Assembly (NCBI GenBank): GCA_933228895.1
Contig: OW121856.1
Location: forward strand, 109,095,027 to 109,159,026
DNA length: 64,000 nucleotides
Reading direction: 5' to 3'
Origin: Platycnemis pennipes
Taxonomy: Eukaryota > Arthropoda > Insecta > Odonata > Platycnemididae
Shown: positions 1 to 11,104 of the stretch, piece by piece
Layout of the letters: each line of letters begins with the position of its first letter
Numbering within the stretch: the stretch's first letter is position 1
Position numbers and translations under genes: made by a program
The notes under the pieces: generated by a model
Told to the model about the DNA's origin: nothing
Databases searched by the model: none
Seen by the model: the letters and a program-made list of their open reading frames with translations, nothing else

Positions 1-458
1 GTGTGTGGCAGGGGTGAATTCTCACCAAACATGCACTACACATCCTGCATAAAAAAGGATAAGTATTTATAAACTATTCAAAACTACACTATTTTAAAAG
101 ATAAAAATAGTAAAGCAACATGCAAAAACATGCTGTTAATTGGGTTAGCTTCAAATCGTTGTACCAACATGCAGCTACCAATGTTATCAATTGCTACACT
201 CGTATTGGATATATTTACCGTTATTCATATCCCTAATTATACGAGGAAAAAAGGACATTTTGAATCTGTCAGTTCGGCAATCAATTTCTCTAAGTTTGTG
301 ATTATGGTCCAGTCTACCATAGTAAGTTGCGGTTCACAAAATATTTTTAACACCATCACTGAAAATATAGTCTTGGAAATAGTTTAAGAGATTAAGTCTA
401 AATTTCAACCTGCGATCTGACAATGATTCCCAATTTAATTCGTTTAATAGACTGGTTG
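1..458 (-). mobile_element. CR1-A non-LTR retrotransposon, 3' fragment cut by window edge
   Basis: The sequence is the reverse complement of the 3' region of the CR1-A family seen best at 30471-31460. Reading leftwards it contains the end of the RT C-terminal coding region (counterpart of the SDRRLKFRL and TPTYYGRLDH segments), then the 3' UTR with the ATGCATGATATGTAGTGCATG-like block, and runs out of the window inside GGTGAATTCTCACC before the (TAGATG)n tail. Similarity stops abruptly at about 458, a 5' truncation typical of non-LTR elements. The coding part has frameshifts and stops, so it is dead. The 85-codon plus-strand frame at 130-387 is antisense to it and not a gene. Confidence 0.85.
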
Positions 459-550
459 GAATGAACCAGTACACGCGATCGTGCAGTTACTAGTTGTCGT
501 ACTACTAAGAACTACATGAATCCTTTCTCATAATTACTATGGGAAAAATG

Positions 551-614
551 TAGCCTGGATCGGGATTCTAACGCGGGCGTTAGGCTTGCCGAACCAATGC
601 GTAGGAAACCACTT
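551..614 (-). repeat. tRNA-like remnant (possible SINE head)
   Basis: On the minus strand a B-box/T-arm-like stretch (TTAGAATCCCGATCC) follows a CGCATTGGTTCGGCAAGC segment. The same order and spacing appear at 45164-45240, where GGTTCGATTCCCGG is much better conserved. I infer a decayed tRNA-derived repeat; no full cloverleaf is visible and the acceptor stem is not identifiable. Confidence 0.35.
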
Positions 615-693
615 CCCCAGAATCCTTGAGAGCAGAGGGAATTTTTTGAGGATATGTAGTTATCATGTAGTTAGAATTCACCATTACATGAAA

Positions 694-755
694 TAATATT
701 AAAAATATAAGTATTATCATCCTTTAATATTAAAAATATAAGTATTATCATCCTT
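694..755. repeat. 31-bp tandem duplication
   Basis: The AT-rich unit beginning TAATATTAAAAATATAAG occurs twice back to back with a period of 31 bases and no visible mismatch. It lies in otherwise unremarkable AT-rich DNA (459-1276), in which only the tRNA-like remnant is otherwise recognisable. Confidence 0.85.
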
Positions 756-1278
756 CCATTTATAACCATTAATTTAAGTAGTGTAAACCTCCTCGGAATT
801 CTATGGGGTTGAACTTTGAATCACATTCTGCCATTCAACATTTTTGTTGACAGCAATATTCACCGCAATTTTAATTCCACAGCTTTGTAAAAATGTGTAA
901 GTTCAATGTGACTCGTATACAACCTACCAAATGATTGGAGTATCTACTATCTGCTTTTCACTACTAAATCCGTTACAGCAGTATTGCAACAGGCAAAGGA
1001 GTCGAGTAAAATGATGTTCTTAAACAAGAATGACTTACTTATAGCTAATTATTAGATCAGTTCGTTCCGATAACTTGATCCCAAAAAGAAAGGCATTTTA
1101 AAGGAATCTTTTGTCACCTTCTTTTCACTATAAAACTATCATAAAACGGGGATGCATTCAAAATAAATACCTAATATCAGAAATCGTATTCGATGAAAAA
1201 TTATTCAAAACATTCCGTGTAGACTTTTACCTATCATTTCCTGTATGTCCGCCATCCGAGTCCTTCTAAATACCTTTA

Positions 1279-2599
1279 ACAAGTTCCAACGTGACTCCGC
1301 GATTCGAAATCCCGTAAAAGAGCAATGTTATTTGTAGGCACACGTGGTCCGTTGGACCGTGACGTGCGACAAACGCAACAGAAAGAGGTTCAATAAAATA
1401 AAATGGGATAAAGAAAGAAAGTCATGAATGGGAGATGGTAAGGGAAAATGAGGATAGGCGCTTACCGGAGGATGAAATACGGCAGCTCCGAATGGTGTAG
1501 GAGACGAAAAACTCTCAAAAGCCTCTCTTGATCGAGGCACTGTGTTTCGTCGACCAGCGTAGGAAGACGACTCCTCATGCGCCGGGTTTTTCTCCCCCTC
1601 CTCCTTCTCACGAACTCACCTCACCAGCGCCAAAGGGAAGGCAAGGGAAGTTGGGAAAGGGAACCCAAACAAAGAAGACACGCAATGCGCTTACGTGCGA
1701 ACATTATTTAATGAATAAATACCAATCCAGAAAAACTCCAATATAGAAAATCATGTATAGGGCGATAATTCATACACAATAATTGTATGAGTATGCTATT
1801 ATATAGCGTGTTGTAGTTGCATTCTATTTTTTACGAGCTGTTTTAACTCATTTTGACTTCGGAACATGACTGGCGTGTTGTTGCCACGTTGAATTAATAA
1901 AGTGAGAATACATGCTCAATCCCGCTAATACGTATTCTAAAATAGGTTAAATATTTTCTTTTTTAGTTTTGAACTATTGCCTTGCAAATAAAACTCTTTG
2001 TTTTGAATTTATCGATACTAATATTTTTTTAAATTGTTTGGCAACAATGACGCTGATACCATTTGGAAGCATTGCTAATAATTACACCACATCAATAACC
2101 AATGAAATATTGAAATTACATAAACATATAAGAAGGGCCTTGGTGAGGTTTATTCCTAAATTAAGTTAGTAATTAGGCTCATAAGGACGTTCCGTCACAA
2201 ATATCAGTGCCAATGATAACAACATACTGTAGCGCCACTTTCATGTAGCTAAGGGTTTTCTGCTTTTTTTTGAGCAAACATTTATTAATATCAATTAAAC
2301 AAGTGTGGTAAGGCGAGCACTTTTATACAACGCTAAATTCTATATCTAATTTAGTCTAATATTAGCTTTTCGTCAAAACGACATTTCTCTTTACATTATT
2401 AATCTGCAAATTTTACTGCAAGAGCCATGCTCCGCCGTATAACCACGCATAAAATGGCTGATTTTCAAGGTTTTTTCCCTTAAAATGAATGATAGAAAGG
2501 CCTCATTATTTTATTGCCAATCGATAGAAGGGACCAAAAATTGTTTGTCCTGAAATTTTCACAAAAATTACATTACTTCATAATTCGGTGGAGCCACCT
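1279..2599 (+). mobile_element. TIR-950 element, copy 1 (interrupted by a nested insertion)
   Basis: This is one of four copies of an AT-rich, apparently non-autonomous DNA-transposon-like element. Shared landmarks in order are a GTGACTCC..GATTCGAAATCCCGT start, TTATTTAATGAATAAATACC, GACGTGTTGTTGCCACGTT-like block, TGACGCTGCTACCATTTGG-like block, CAATGATAACAACATACTG, GGCGAGCAC and a terminal ATAATTCGGTGGAGCCACCT. The terminal inverted repeats (here degraded at the left) are of the AGGAGGTTCCACCG type. A TA dinucleotide lies at both ends (1277-1278 and 2600-2601), suggesting a TA target duplication. Removing the nested insertion at 1334-1703 and one TTATTT gives about 945 bp, like the other copies. 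The only internal frame, 66 codons at 1969-2169, resembles no transposase. Confidence 0.8.
1334..1703. mobile_element. 370-bp insertion nested in TIR-950 copy 1
   Basis: The other TIR-950 copies run GTTATTTAATGAATAAATACC without a break. Here TTATTT at 1328-1333 is followed by 370 unrelated bases and then TTATTT again at 1704-1709 before the TIR-950 sequence resumes. That is the footprint of an insertion with a 6-bp target duplication. The ends (GTAGGCACACGT and ACGTGCGAAC) are weakly inverted. The insert is more GC-rich than its host and has no recognisable coding content. Its class is unknown. Confidence 0.75.
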
Positions 2600-2601
2600 T
2601 A

Positions 2602-3330
2602 ACAAGTCTGAAGGTTCTTCTCTGAACCAGCGACTCTGAATCTTTTTCAAACGGATAGATTTCATGCGATATATTCTCAACTAAAGCTAACCAGAGGATT
2701 CCTCCCTTCATCAGCACAGTCAGCGAATAACCTCTTTCTCCTTGTCTCCGAAGCCATTTTCATCGCCATATGCATTCCTGTTTCCCACAAAACATAACCT
2801 CTTCCATGGTTACCCCAAAAACAATTAATGTAATAGGTTTCAACTTTGTTACGGTATTCGGTCACATAAAATACGAATATCAAGAATCTAGCATTAATTT
2901 TTTTAAATTTCAATGTATTTTCATGTATCTGTTCAGATTTTGATTCTGCTGTCATAAAACACAACATGTGCCTGTTGTTCTATTTGAACACTTGCATATG
3001 ATGTCTTCCGCAGAGTTCTCGAGTTCATGCCATCCACGCAAATTGCGGAAATCCGAGTTCGAATGACTGAGATCTATTTTTTGTCGATGGAAAAGCCCAA
3101 AGGTTTACGCCAAGGCCCAAGGGTTTTTTTTGCTCTTTTCTACAATTTTGACCTTTAGAGGGAGTAAATTATATTCATATGCCTCAAATTTCCATATTTT
3201 TTGCATAAATTTGGCCAAAAGAGAAATTGCCGAGCATGTTTAAGGTTTAGCCTATCATTAGGCCTAAAGAAGGCGAGGGACTAAAATTAGGTTTTTCGTC
3301 GAATAAAGACAGGTCCAATGAATTTATTTC
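2602..3330. other. Spacer between inverted TIR-950 copies, no gene seen
   Basis: About 730 bases separate two TIR-950 copies in opposite orientation. No coding sequence or repeat is recognised here. The 96-codon minus-strand frame at 2677-2967 has no family resemblance. Confidence 0.5.
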
Positions 3331-4278
3331 AGGAGGCTCCACCAAATTATAAAGTAGATGTCATTTTTGTGAACATTTCTGAATTCATAGTTTTTTGGCC
3401 CATCCACCGATTGGCAAATAAAATAATGAGGCATTTCCATCGTATATTTGAAGAAAAAAGACGTTGAAAATCAGATATTTTATACGTGACTATACGGCAG
3501 AGCATGGCTCTTGCAGTAGGATTCGCAGATTAATAATGTAAAGAGAAATGTTGTTTTAACGAAAAGCTAATATAAGACTACATTTTATATAGAATTTAGC
3601 ATTGTAAAAAAGTGCTCGCCTTACCACACTTGTTTAATTGATATTCATAAATTTTCTGCTCGAAAAAAAGCAGAAAAGCCTAAGTTACATGAAAGTGGCG
3701 CTACAGTATGTTGTTATCATTGGCAACGGTAATTGTGACGGAACGTGCTTACAAGCCTATTTACCGAATTAATTTAGGAATATACCTTACAAAGGTACTT
3801 CTTATATTTTTTAATTAATTTAAATATTTCATTGGTTATTGACATGGTGTAAATAATACCAATGCTTCCAAATGGTAGCAGCGTCATTGTTGCCAAACAA
3901 ATTTCAAAAATATGAATATCAATAAATTCAAAACAAAGAGTTTCATTTGCAAGGCAATAGTTTAAAACTAAATAAGAAAATATTTAACCCATTTTAGAAC
4001 ACGTATTAGCGGAATTGAGCATGTATTCTCACTTTATAAGTTAAACGTGGCAACAACACGTCAGTCATGTTCCGAAGTCGAAATGAGTTAAAAGAGCTTG
4101 TAAAAAATAGAATGCAACTACAACGCGCTATATAATAATGTACTATACAATTATTGTGTATGCATTATCACCCTTTAGATGATTTTCCACAAAGGTGTTT
4201 ATCTGGATCAGTATTTATTCATTAAATAACATAGCTCTTTTACGGGATTTCGAATCGCCGAGTCACGGTGGACCCTCT
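3331..4278 (-). mobile_element. TIR-950 element, copy 2 (inverted)
   Basis: This is the full-length element read on the minus strand, from AGAGGGTCCACCGTGACTC at the right edge to ATTTGGTGGAGCCTCCT at the left edge, with every internal landmark of the family in order. It is uninterrupted and so gives the reference for the nested insertion in copy 1. No TA duplication survives at its ends. With copy 1 it forms a large inverted repeat whose arms are about 0.95 kb. Confidence 0.85.
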
Positions 4279-5661
4279 TTACATACAGCACGATTGGTCA
4301 GAATTATAAAGTATTTCATCTTCGCCAGTGACTTAAGTTCACACTTGCGCCTTGTTGTGGCACAAGAAGAAGACCTTAAAGATTTCATCGCTGTTCGAGA
4401 CTCGCGTCCACTTCCAGTGGCGAAGGCATTGCATTAAGTATGCAGCCAGAACTCGTCATGAAAATTCTACAAAGGGATTTGGAGCAGGGAGGAAACGAGA
4501 GATTATGCGAAAGGGAGGGGGTAGCACAGGGCTTCAGACTAGAGGCATTATGGGAACGTATTGGAGCATTTAATATTGATGCAGAAAAAAACATATCTCA
4601 GTCACCTTGAGGGATACACCGTGGGAGTACGAATGTAAATTTTTCAGAGCAAATACCAGTTTAAGAATTCCTTATTAATCATTCTATTTTTGCATTCGGT
4701 GTTTCCAAAAGTTCTCTGATACTACTCGAATGATTAATATCATTGCGTTCATTCAACATCCATAGACATTGTTCCCCTCTTGTAGTCGAAGGCACAACGA
4801 ATATCCATGCCATCCATTTACTCATGAGTGAAAGTATGTCTCTGATTCGCTGACAGGTAATAATTGCCCACAGTTAATTTCCTTCTGCGCCTCCATTCCA
4901 TCAAATATATTACCATCGAAACTGAGAATATTTTCTCAATATCTTGACAAATAAAGCACCACAATGGCCAAGGTCTTAAGTCGTTCATATTTCTATACAG
5001 TTTTCACAGTCTCTTCTTTACTCCCATTAATGATAGGGATATATTTCAGACCTCATATAAGAGAGCTCACATATCGACCAACTTCTGAGAACATTTCAAA
5101 GAAATAAAAGATGATCTTTTTATTAATATCTGTGTTATTAATATCATTAATGGTCGTTTAAATTTCCATTTCATTAATCATGAAACCTCTTTGCGAATGG
5201 TAGCCAATGCAAATTAGGCGGAAAATATGATTCTTGTAATGAAAAAAAAACAGTTCTATGCACCACTTTTATATCAATTCGATTAGACATTCGTTAACGT
5301 AATTTTTCACTTCATACGTTAAGGCATTGCGTAAGAATGGTGAAACATAAACCATTTCTAATAGTGCTGTGTATTTTTCAGAAGCAAAGAAACATTCTTC
5401 ATTATATCACTTTCAACTGATAATTTGCAATGGGATTATCAGAGATTTACACTAAATCGAAACCCTGCCTAACTGAAGATATAATACTGAGCATTTTCCG
5501 CTATATCTTCCGTGATGTTATGTAAACAAACACGTTTCATGCAAGGTAATATTATTGTATATTTGGGAAAATTTACATTGATTGTTGTAACTGAATGCTC
5601 GCGGATAGATAGATGTTATAAATTTTTTTGCTTAATCTCACCGAAGCAACGTTACAAATAC
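4279..5661. other. AT-rich DNA without recognised features
   Basis: Nothing identifiable was found. Overlapping frames of 69-80 codons at 4195-4594 occur on both strands, lack family resemblance and partly run into TIR-950 sequence. Confidence 0.5.
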
Positions 5662-5821
5662 CTACATCTACATCTACATAATACCCTGCAAGCCACCATA
5701 AAGGTGTGTGGCAGGGGGTGAACTCTCACCAAACATGCACTACGTATCATGCATAAAAAAAAGGATTAGTACTTGTATAGGTACTGTTCAAAACTACGAT
5801 ATTTAAAAAAGAGAAAAATAC
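5662..5821 (-). mobile_element. CR1-A, 3'-UTR-only fragment
   Basis: Starting with CTACATCTACATCTACATAA, the complement of the (TAGATG)n tail, the segment continues through the GCAAGCCACC..GTGTGTGGCAGGGGGTG block and the ATGCATAAAAAAAAGG block, then loses similarity at about 5821. It is a severely 5'-truncated copy without coding sequence. Confidence 0.85.
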
Positions 5822-8354
5822 CTACTGGCTTCTGAGCGCTTGATCCAATTTTAAATCAGTAGTCCCATTTCTTTATATTGAAAACAATCACACGACCAAC
5901 TATTAAGCCACATTCCCAGGAGTTTTAATAAACCACCATCTTTCCATCTGCACAAGTTGAATTTCCTCAGACTAATAAACAATGCTCTTCAATTGTTTTC
6001 TTCAAATTCCCTTCATCAGATCGACTCAAAGCCTTCTCCTCCGACAGGCACTTCCAACGCATTGCCTTCCTCTGGCAGGCCCTTCGTTTCAAAGGCATCG
6101 GATCCACGAGATTGATTGTTCACGGAATCGCTTTGTGGAACTGGGAAATGATTGAAACTAAACTCAATACTGTGTACAATTCCACTGTTCCCTTATTTTC
6201 CTCGACTGCCTTCGACGCTATACGCAAGCCTCATTCCCAAGAGGCAAAGGGTAAAGCGGGGGCATGGCAAGTTCTTCAATTCAAGGGTTTTAAAGGAGTG
6301 GATAAACAGGGAGAAGAAGTTCTGGATGGTTCTGGGTTCAATTGGGAATGCCTTATTTGGGAAAACTTGAAGAGAGAGGAAAGGAAGGGGGGAGGAAGTG
6401 AACTAAATAGTTTATAAGGTTTCGGTGAGAGGAGGAAAGAAGGGAAAAGTCAAGAGAGTAGTTCTCGGGGATGAAGTCGTCCGTCACTCTTAACCAAAAT
6501 TAGAAAAATGTTGATGTGATATATATCTTGCAATTAGTATCACTAACACCACAGATGAACTCGAATGGGAATTGCTTTCAGATTTTACAGCACAATTTAG
6601 GCTGAATCTCACTGGCTAGTTAAGAGCCAATCCGTGCTTCGATTTGGTCCTGAGCGTTTGACGAAAACCCACCGTGTGTTACGGTCGATGAGATCACAAA
6701 AACAAGAAGAGGGGGTGTGTCCCAGAAAAAAATTCTTTCATAAAAAGAAGAAAGTCTTAGGTAGTCTCTCAGACCGCGAGAAATGAGAAAAATATTATGC
6801 TATGTCATAACAATAGGAATGGAACGTAGTCTGTAGAAGTCTAACTAATGGTAAATGCTAATCATACTTTAAATAATCTTTCGGTAACTAAAAAAAATCA
6901 TTAAACGGCAGGGTAGGAATTATTCAATAAGACATATGTAACAATTCTCAACAGACATAGACATTCTTCAGTATCGAGAGGCAAGGCACGTCTGTGACTA
7001 CTTGGATTGCAATTGCTTATGAATCATTCTTGAGCGTAAAATTCCGATCGAAAATGGAATCAAATCGGCTGCTGAAAATGAAATAATCAGTCGTTGACGA
7101 GCAAACTTTGTGGAACAATTTCATCATGAAATTTCAAAGACATTGCAGTTTTCAACACTTTTTGTTTTTATAAACCTCTAGCAGTTTCAATGTCTCCGAG
7201 TTATTATGAAGAGTACAGTGTTGGAGCACACCTTATCACAGATAGGGTCAGGAGTGGGAGAAAGAAAAGGAAGGGGGGGGGGGGACAGGGCAAACAAGGG
7301 ATGAATGCTTGTTTAGAGATACAATTGTAGGGTGGCACTTGTGGTGGGGAAGGCACTGGCTGAGTATATAATGGCGAGGGGCTAAAGAGGACACCCCATT
7401 TAACAGGTTTTCACTACATATTGAACTCAAAATTCTCCATAAAATCTTATTTGCTATCTTTCTTACACAAATGAGAAACATTTGGTTAAAAATCAGATTC
7501 ATGACCCTCCTCCACAAGACGCTTAGCTAACACTGAACCAAATCCACTGTGCACCATTGATTTTCTATCTTCTGAGATTCTTACACTTTATTTTCAACCC
7601 AGTTTGGCCAATACATACATAGAGTTGCAGTCATTGGTAGCACATTTAAAAATATAATCCCCACTCTTATGTATTTCATCAAAATAGTCCTTGGAAAAAA
7701 AAACAATTTGCCAATTGCCATAGTCTTTTAAAAACTTAATTTTTAATTCTCTTGATGCATGGATTTACAGATTACATAGATAGTTTTCTAACAAACGGTA
7801 CCTTGGCCCCATTTACGTTTTGCACTGTAAATAGGTAAGAGGGCAGTCAATGACATCACATCTTTCTTTTTGAGTCGCCGTGAAAACATTTTTTCAATCA
7901 TTGCCACTTGCGGAACGCTATAAGCCTAATTTAATTAAGTTTAAAACTCTCAGTACCTTATTAAAGTCAACTTGAGACACTGGAATCGAAGCCAGGCGAA
8001 ATACCATCACACGAAATGCAGCCCATTTATGTTGGGTGTGATGGTTTGAGTTATATAGAATCACCACGTCCGTAAATGTGTTTTTTCCGAAATAAATTAA
8101 AACAGTGCATATTTTCTTTCATAGTTACCCTTATATTAAATAAGTCTTAAGTTTTTACACAGTCCTCTACCGTAAATGAAATTGAAGAATGGAACGAATT
8201 TATCATAACGAATTAACGAATCATTTAATTGATCAAGTCGTCTTTGATTTCCAGTCCAGGTATAAATTACATGGCCAACATAACGGAAATAATAAGTGAA
8301 ACTTTTGATTTAGGGATGATAGGACTTAAAAAGGATTTTCTATGCTTACCTCTG
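5822..8354. other. Unannotated AT-rich stretch
   Basis: No host gene or element is recognised. A run of twelve G residues lies at 7273-7284. ORFs of 72-101 codons at 6112-6417 overlap in two frames and 7248-7517 is partly low-complexity; none resembles a known family. Confidence 0.5.
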
Positions 8355-8552
8355 CTAGAGAGGCGAGCCTATAGCCAAACCCTCAGTTTGTGCATGATAA
8401 TGATGATTGAAATAAAAGTAATTTTGCGCGGTGCAGAGACTCAAGAGCCAGTCAAGCTCTTTCACGATTGAGTTGTTGCAACCAGCCTTTTCCAAGCACT
8501 GAATAGCGAGGTCAACTGCTTCTTTTGCTGGCACTGAGGGAAACATTGATCC
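8355..8552 (-). pseudogene. Penelope-like element reverse transcriptase fragment
   Basis: The minus-strand frame of about 65 residues reads like a piece of a PLE reverse transcriptase. Near its start SMFPSVPAKEA resembles the end of RT motif A (DVxSxFxSxPxxEA), although the catalytic Asp position is Gly or Glu here. It ends with FYFN, YHAQTEGLAIGSPL, matching the PLE motif B consensus F.F....Y.Q.EG..MGSPLSP. A TAG stop interrupts directly after GSPL, and no YVDD or downstream fingers follow, so the fragment is truncated at both ends. The middle is 12-15 residues longer than the shortest family members but within the usual range. Alternative: chance ORF, but co-occurrence of both motifs at correct spacing argues against it. 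Confidence 0.65.
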
Positions 8553-8802
8553 CTCCTATGCCCTGCTTTCCCCCTTCCCCCCTGCCCCTTCCTCCTCCCA
8601 CTGTGGACCCAATGCATATGGACATGTGTGATAAGATGCGCTCTAACACTGCACTCTTAACGATGACGAGGAGATGTTGAAAGCAATAGAGGTGAATGAA
8701 AACAAAAAGTGTGGAAAAATTACACTAAGTCTTTCAAATTTCATAAGGCTGCTAAACAGCCTGAGTGTCAATGAGGGCCAAAAATGAGAGTCAAATAAAT
8801 GA

Positions 8803-9556
8803 CATCTACATCTACATAATACCTTGCAAGCCACCATAAAGGTGTTTGGCAGGCAGTGAATTCTCACCAAACATGCACTACATATCATGCATTTAAAAGG
8901 ATTAGTATTTATACACTGTTCTAAACTTCACTATTTAAAGAAAGATAGCAAAGCAAACATGCTACAACATGCTTCAAATGCTAGTTGGGTTAGCTTCAAA
9001 TCCTTATACCAGCATGCAACTACCAATGTTATCCATTGCTACCCTCGTATTGGATATATTTACCGTTATTCATATCCCTAATAGTACGAGGAAAGAAGGA
9101 TATTTGATTCCCTCAATTCGGCAATCGATGTCTCTAACTTTGTAATTATGGTCCAGTCTACCATAGTAAGTTGGGGTTCGGAAAATATTTTTAACGTCAT
9201 CACTGAAAATATGGTCTTGGGATTAGTTCAAGAGATTAAGCCTAAATTTCAACCTGCGATACGAAAATTATTCCCGATTTAAGTCATTTAATAGACTGGT
9301 TACGCTAATATAGTTATCGTACTGTCCCTTTACGAATCTTGCCGATCTTCACTGCACACATTCAAGTTCGTTATTTAGACCGATTTCGTAGGGATCCCAT
9401 ACACTGGCAGCATATTCATAATGAGGTCTAACAAGGGAAAAGTAGCTGATTTCTCGTACATGATCGTCACACTTACCCAGTACTATTTTGATGAATCCCA
9501 GTTTACGATTATCTTGACCCATTATTTCACGTATGTGTTTACTCCAAGAAAGATCA
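8803..9556 (-). mobile_element. CR1-A, 5'-truncated copy
   Basis: From GACATCTACATCTACATAAT leftwards on the minus strand, the copy contains the 3' UTR and the degenerate coding region back to the SWSKHIREI region (TCTTGGAGTAAACACATACG on the minus strand). Landmarks include the minus-strand counterparts of LVRPHYEYAASVWDPYEIG and QDSxRDSTITILA-like decay around 9300-9440. Frameshifts and stops are numerous. The ORFs at 8643-8888 and 8887-9081 are shadows of this repeat. Confidence 0.85.
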
Positions 9557-10589
9557 AATCAAATTAGTGTAAATATGTACACTGAATCACAACGAGAACT
9601 TTAGTTCAAGTTTTATTAGCATTAGAGAAAATTATGAGCGCCTCCACACCCACCCCTATGTTGCACCCTCTTGCACCCCCAGATGTTCGCGGGGTGGAAA
9701 TGGCGCCCGACCCCTGTTGTTGACGATAACCTCGGAGCGTTCAGCAGCAAGTTTCCATCGCTGTCCCAACTACCGAGTCCGCAAAACGTGACCGCTGATT
9801 ACTTTTTTGTGTACATTACAATCGCTGCTGTGACAACAACGCCATAAATAACTAATCTCGTCGTAGCAGTCAAACCGTAGAACAGGCTTGCAGCCGGAGA
9901 CGGCCGTGAATACGGCTCAGCAACAAATCTTCAAATATCAAACTTCATGAGATTGCGATTTAAAATACCATTAAGAATAATGAATGTACTAGTTTAACAA
10001 GATATTAATTCATAAAAGTTGATTTTTGAAATTATACAAGTCTTTTAACAATGAGACTTCCATAAAATCATCTTGAAATATTTGTATTTTTTTATTCAAA
10101 ATTGCCACACATGTTACTTCTTAAAATTAAAAATAGAAGCTTCAAACCTTTATCACGCAATAGATGTCTCTCATTGGGCACCATGGGAGCGCTGGGTCGG
10201 GTTTCATGCGCGTCTGTAAGCAGTTGAGTAGACGCCCAAATAAAGGCGCAAACGTGACGAGTATATGTGATGAGTAAAACTCTGTGATTAATGATAATAT
10301 TTCGCCTACCTACATTTGCAAACGTCAAATGTCACAGGGAATTAATACCAGTTTTCAAAAACTGAAATCTGATAACACACATTTGGCGAAATTTAGTGCT
10401 TGACAAGAAATGGGTCGTTAAGGCTTGACGGAGAAACTGAAAGAAGTCTGTCGTGCAAACAAAGGTATTTTTCAGCGACTAAAACGGGATCAGTCTTAAA
10501 AGCTAGAAATGTGGTTCCATTGCTGATAGCAAAACAATAAATACACTTTGCACGCGGTGAGTTTATTAAGAAATGTGTGGAAGCTTTAA
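9557..10589. other. Unannotated stretch
   Basis: No gene is recognised. A moderately GC-rich patch at about 9640-9910 precedes AT-rich DNA. The 78-codon (10092-10328) and 75-codon (10393-10620) minus-strand frames have no family resemblance. Confidence 0.45.
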
Positions 10590-11104
10590 TTTTTCCCGAC
10601 GGAAAAAGTAATTTTTCCAAAATTAGTTTCTCTCATCATACTGACGATTAATAGTTTTCTACCGATTACGGAAGGTTTTGATGGAGTCTCTCTGTTCAAG
10701 GTCACAAGTATATCATCAGCAGTCCTTTCGATCCTTGCACATCCTCTCTGACACAACATTCTACCCTTTAACATTTCACTCTCCCATCAACTACTCTAGC
10801 TTCTCCTTAATTATGCCGGCTATTTTCTCTCCTTCCCACCAACATTCAATACCTCTTCAATCATTTTTATTGCGTCCTCTGCACCTTCTCAATTCTCATT
10901 CATCACCATATTTAAAGGCTCCCAATCTTTTCTCCTTATCCATCCTTAAATTCATAGGTCTCAGATCCACATAAAGATACGTTCCACGTCAAGGTCTTTA
11001 ATAACCTTTTCCTTACATCCCTGCTTATGGATTCCGCCACAAATACTCTCATGCTCTTGGTAAACGCTTGTTTAGCCAAAGCAATTCCTATTACCATTTA
11101 GCAT
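10590..11104 (-). pseudogene. Non-LTR retrotransposon ORF2 C-terminal fragment
   Basis: On the minus strand, starting near 11100, the translation reads GIALAKQAF, KRLLKTL and CGSETYEFKDG. This matches the common LINE C-terminal pattern R..IAKxAF..K..L......KR..K...WSV.LYG.ETW. Further on, with stops and frame changes, come EKVQRTQ and MLVGRREN (usual form EKV.WTDR...E.VL..VGE.R.L), a KGRMLCQRGCARIERTADDI segment resembling GRxxGKRGRGR.R.G.IDDI, and NRETPSK. At least four disruptions are visible, so it is dead. It abuts the plus-strand RT gene at 11105 head to head. The clade cannot be fixed without alignment; it appears different from its neighbour, whose own C-terminus is present. Confidence 0.65.

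Noticed and set aside
130..387. 85-codon ORF and its relatives at 45678-45944 and 61559-61816
   Set aside because: They are antisense to the CR1-A coding region. Their mutual similarity comes from the repeat, not from a gene family.
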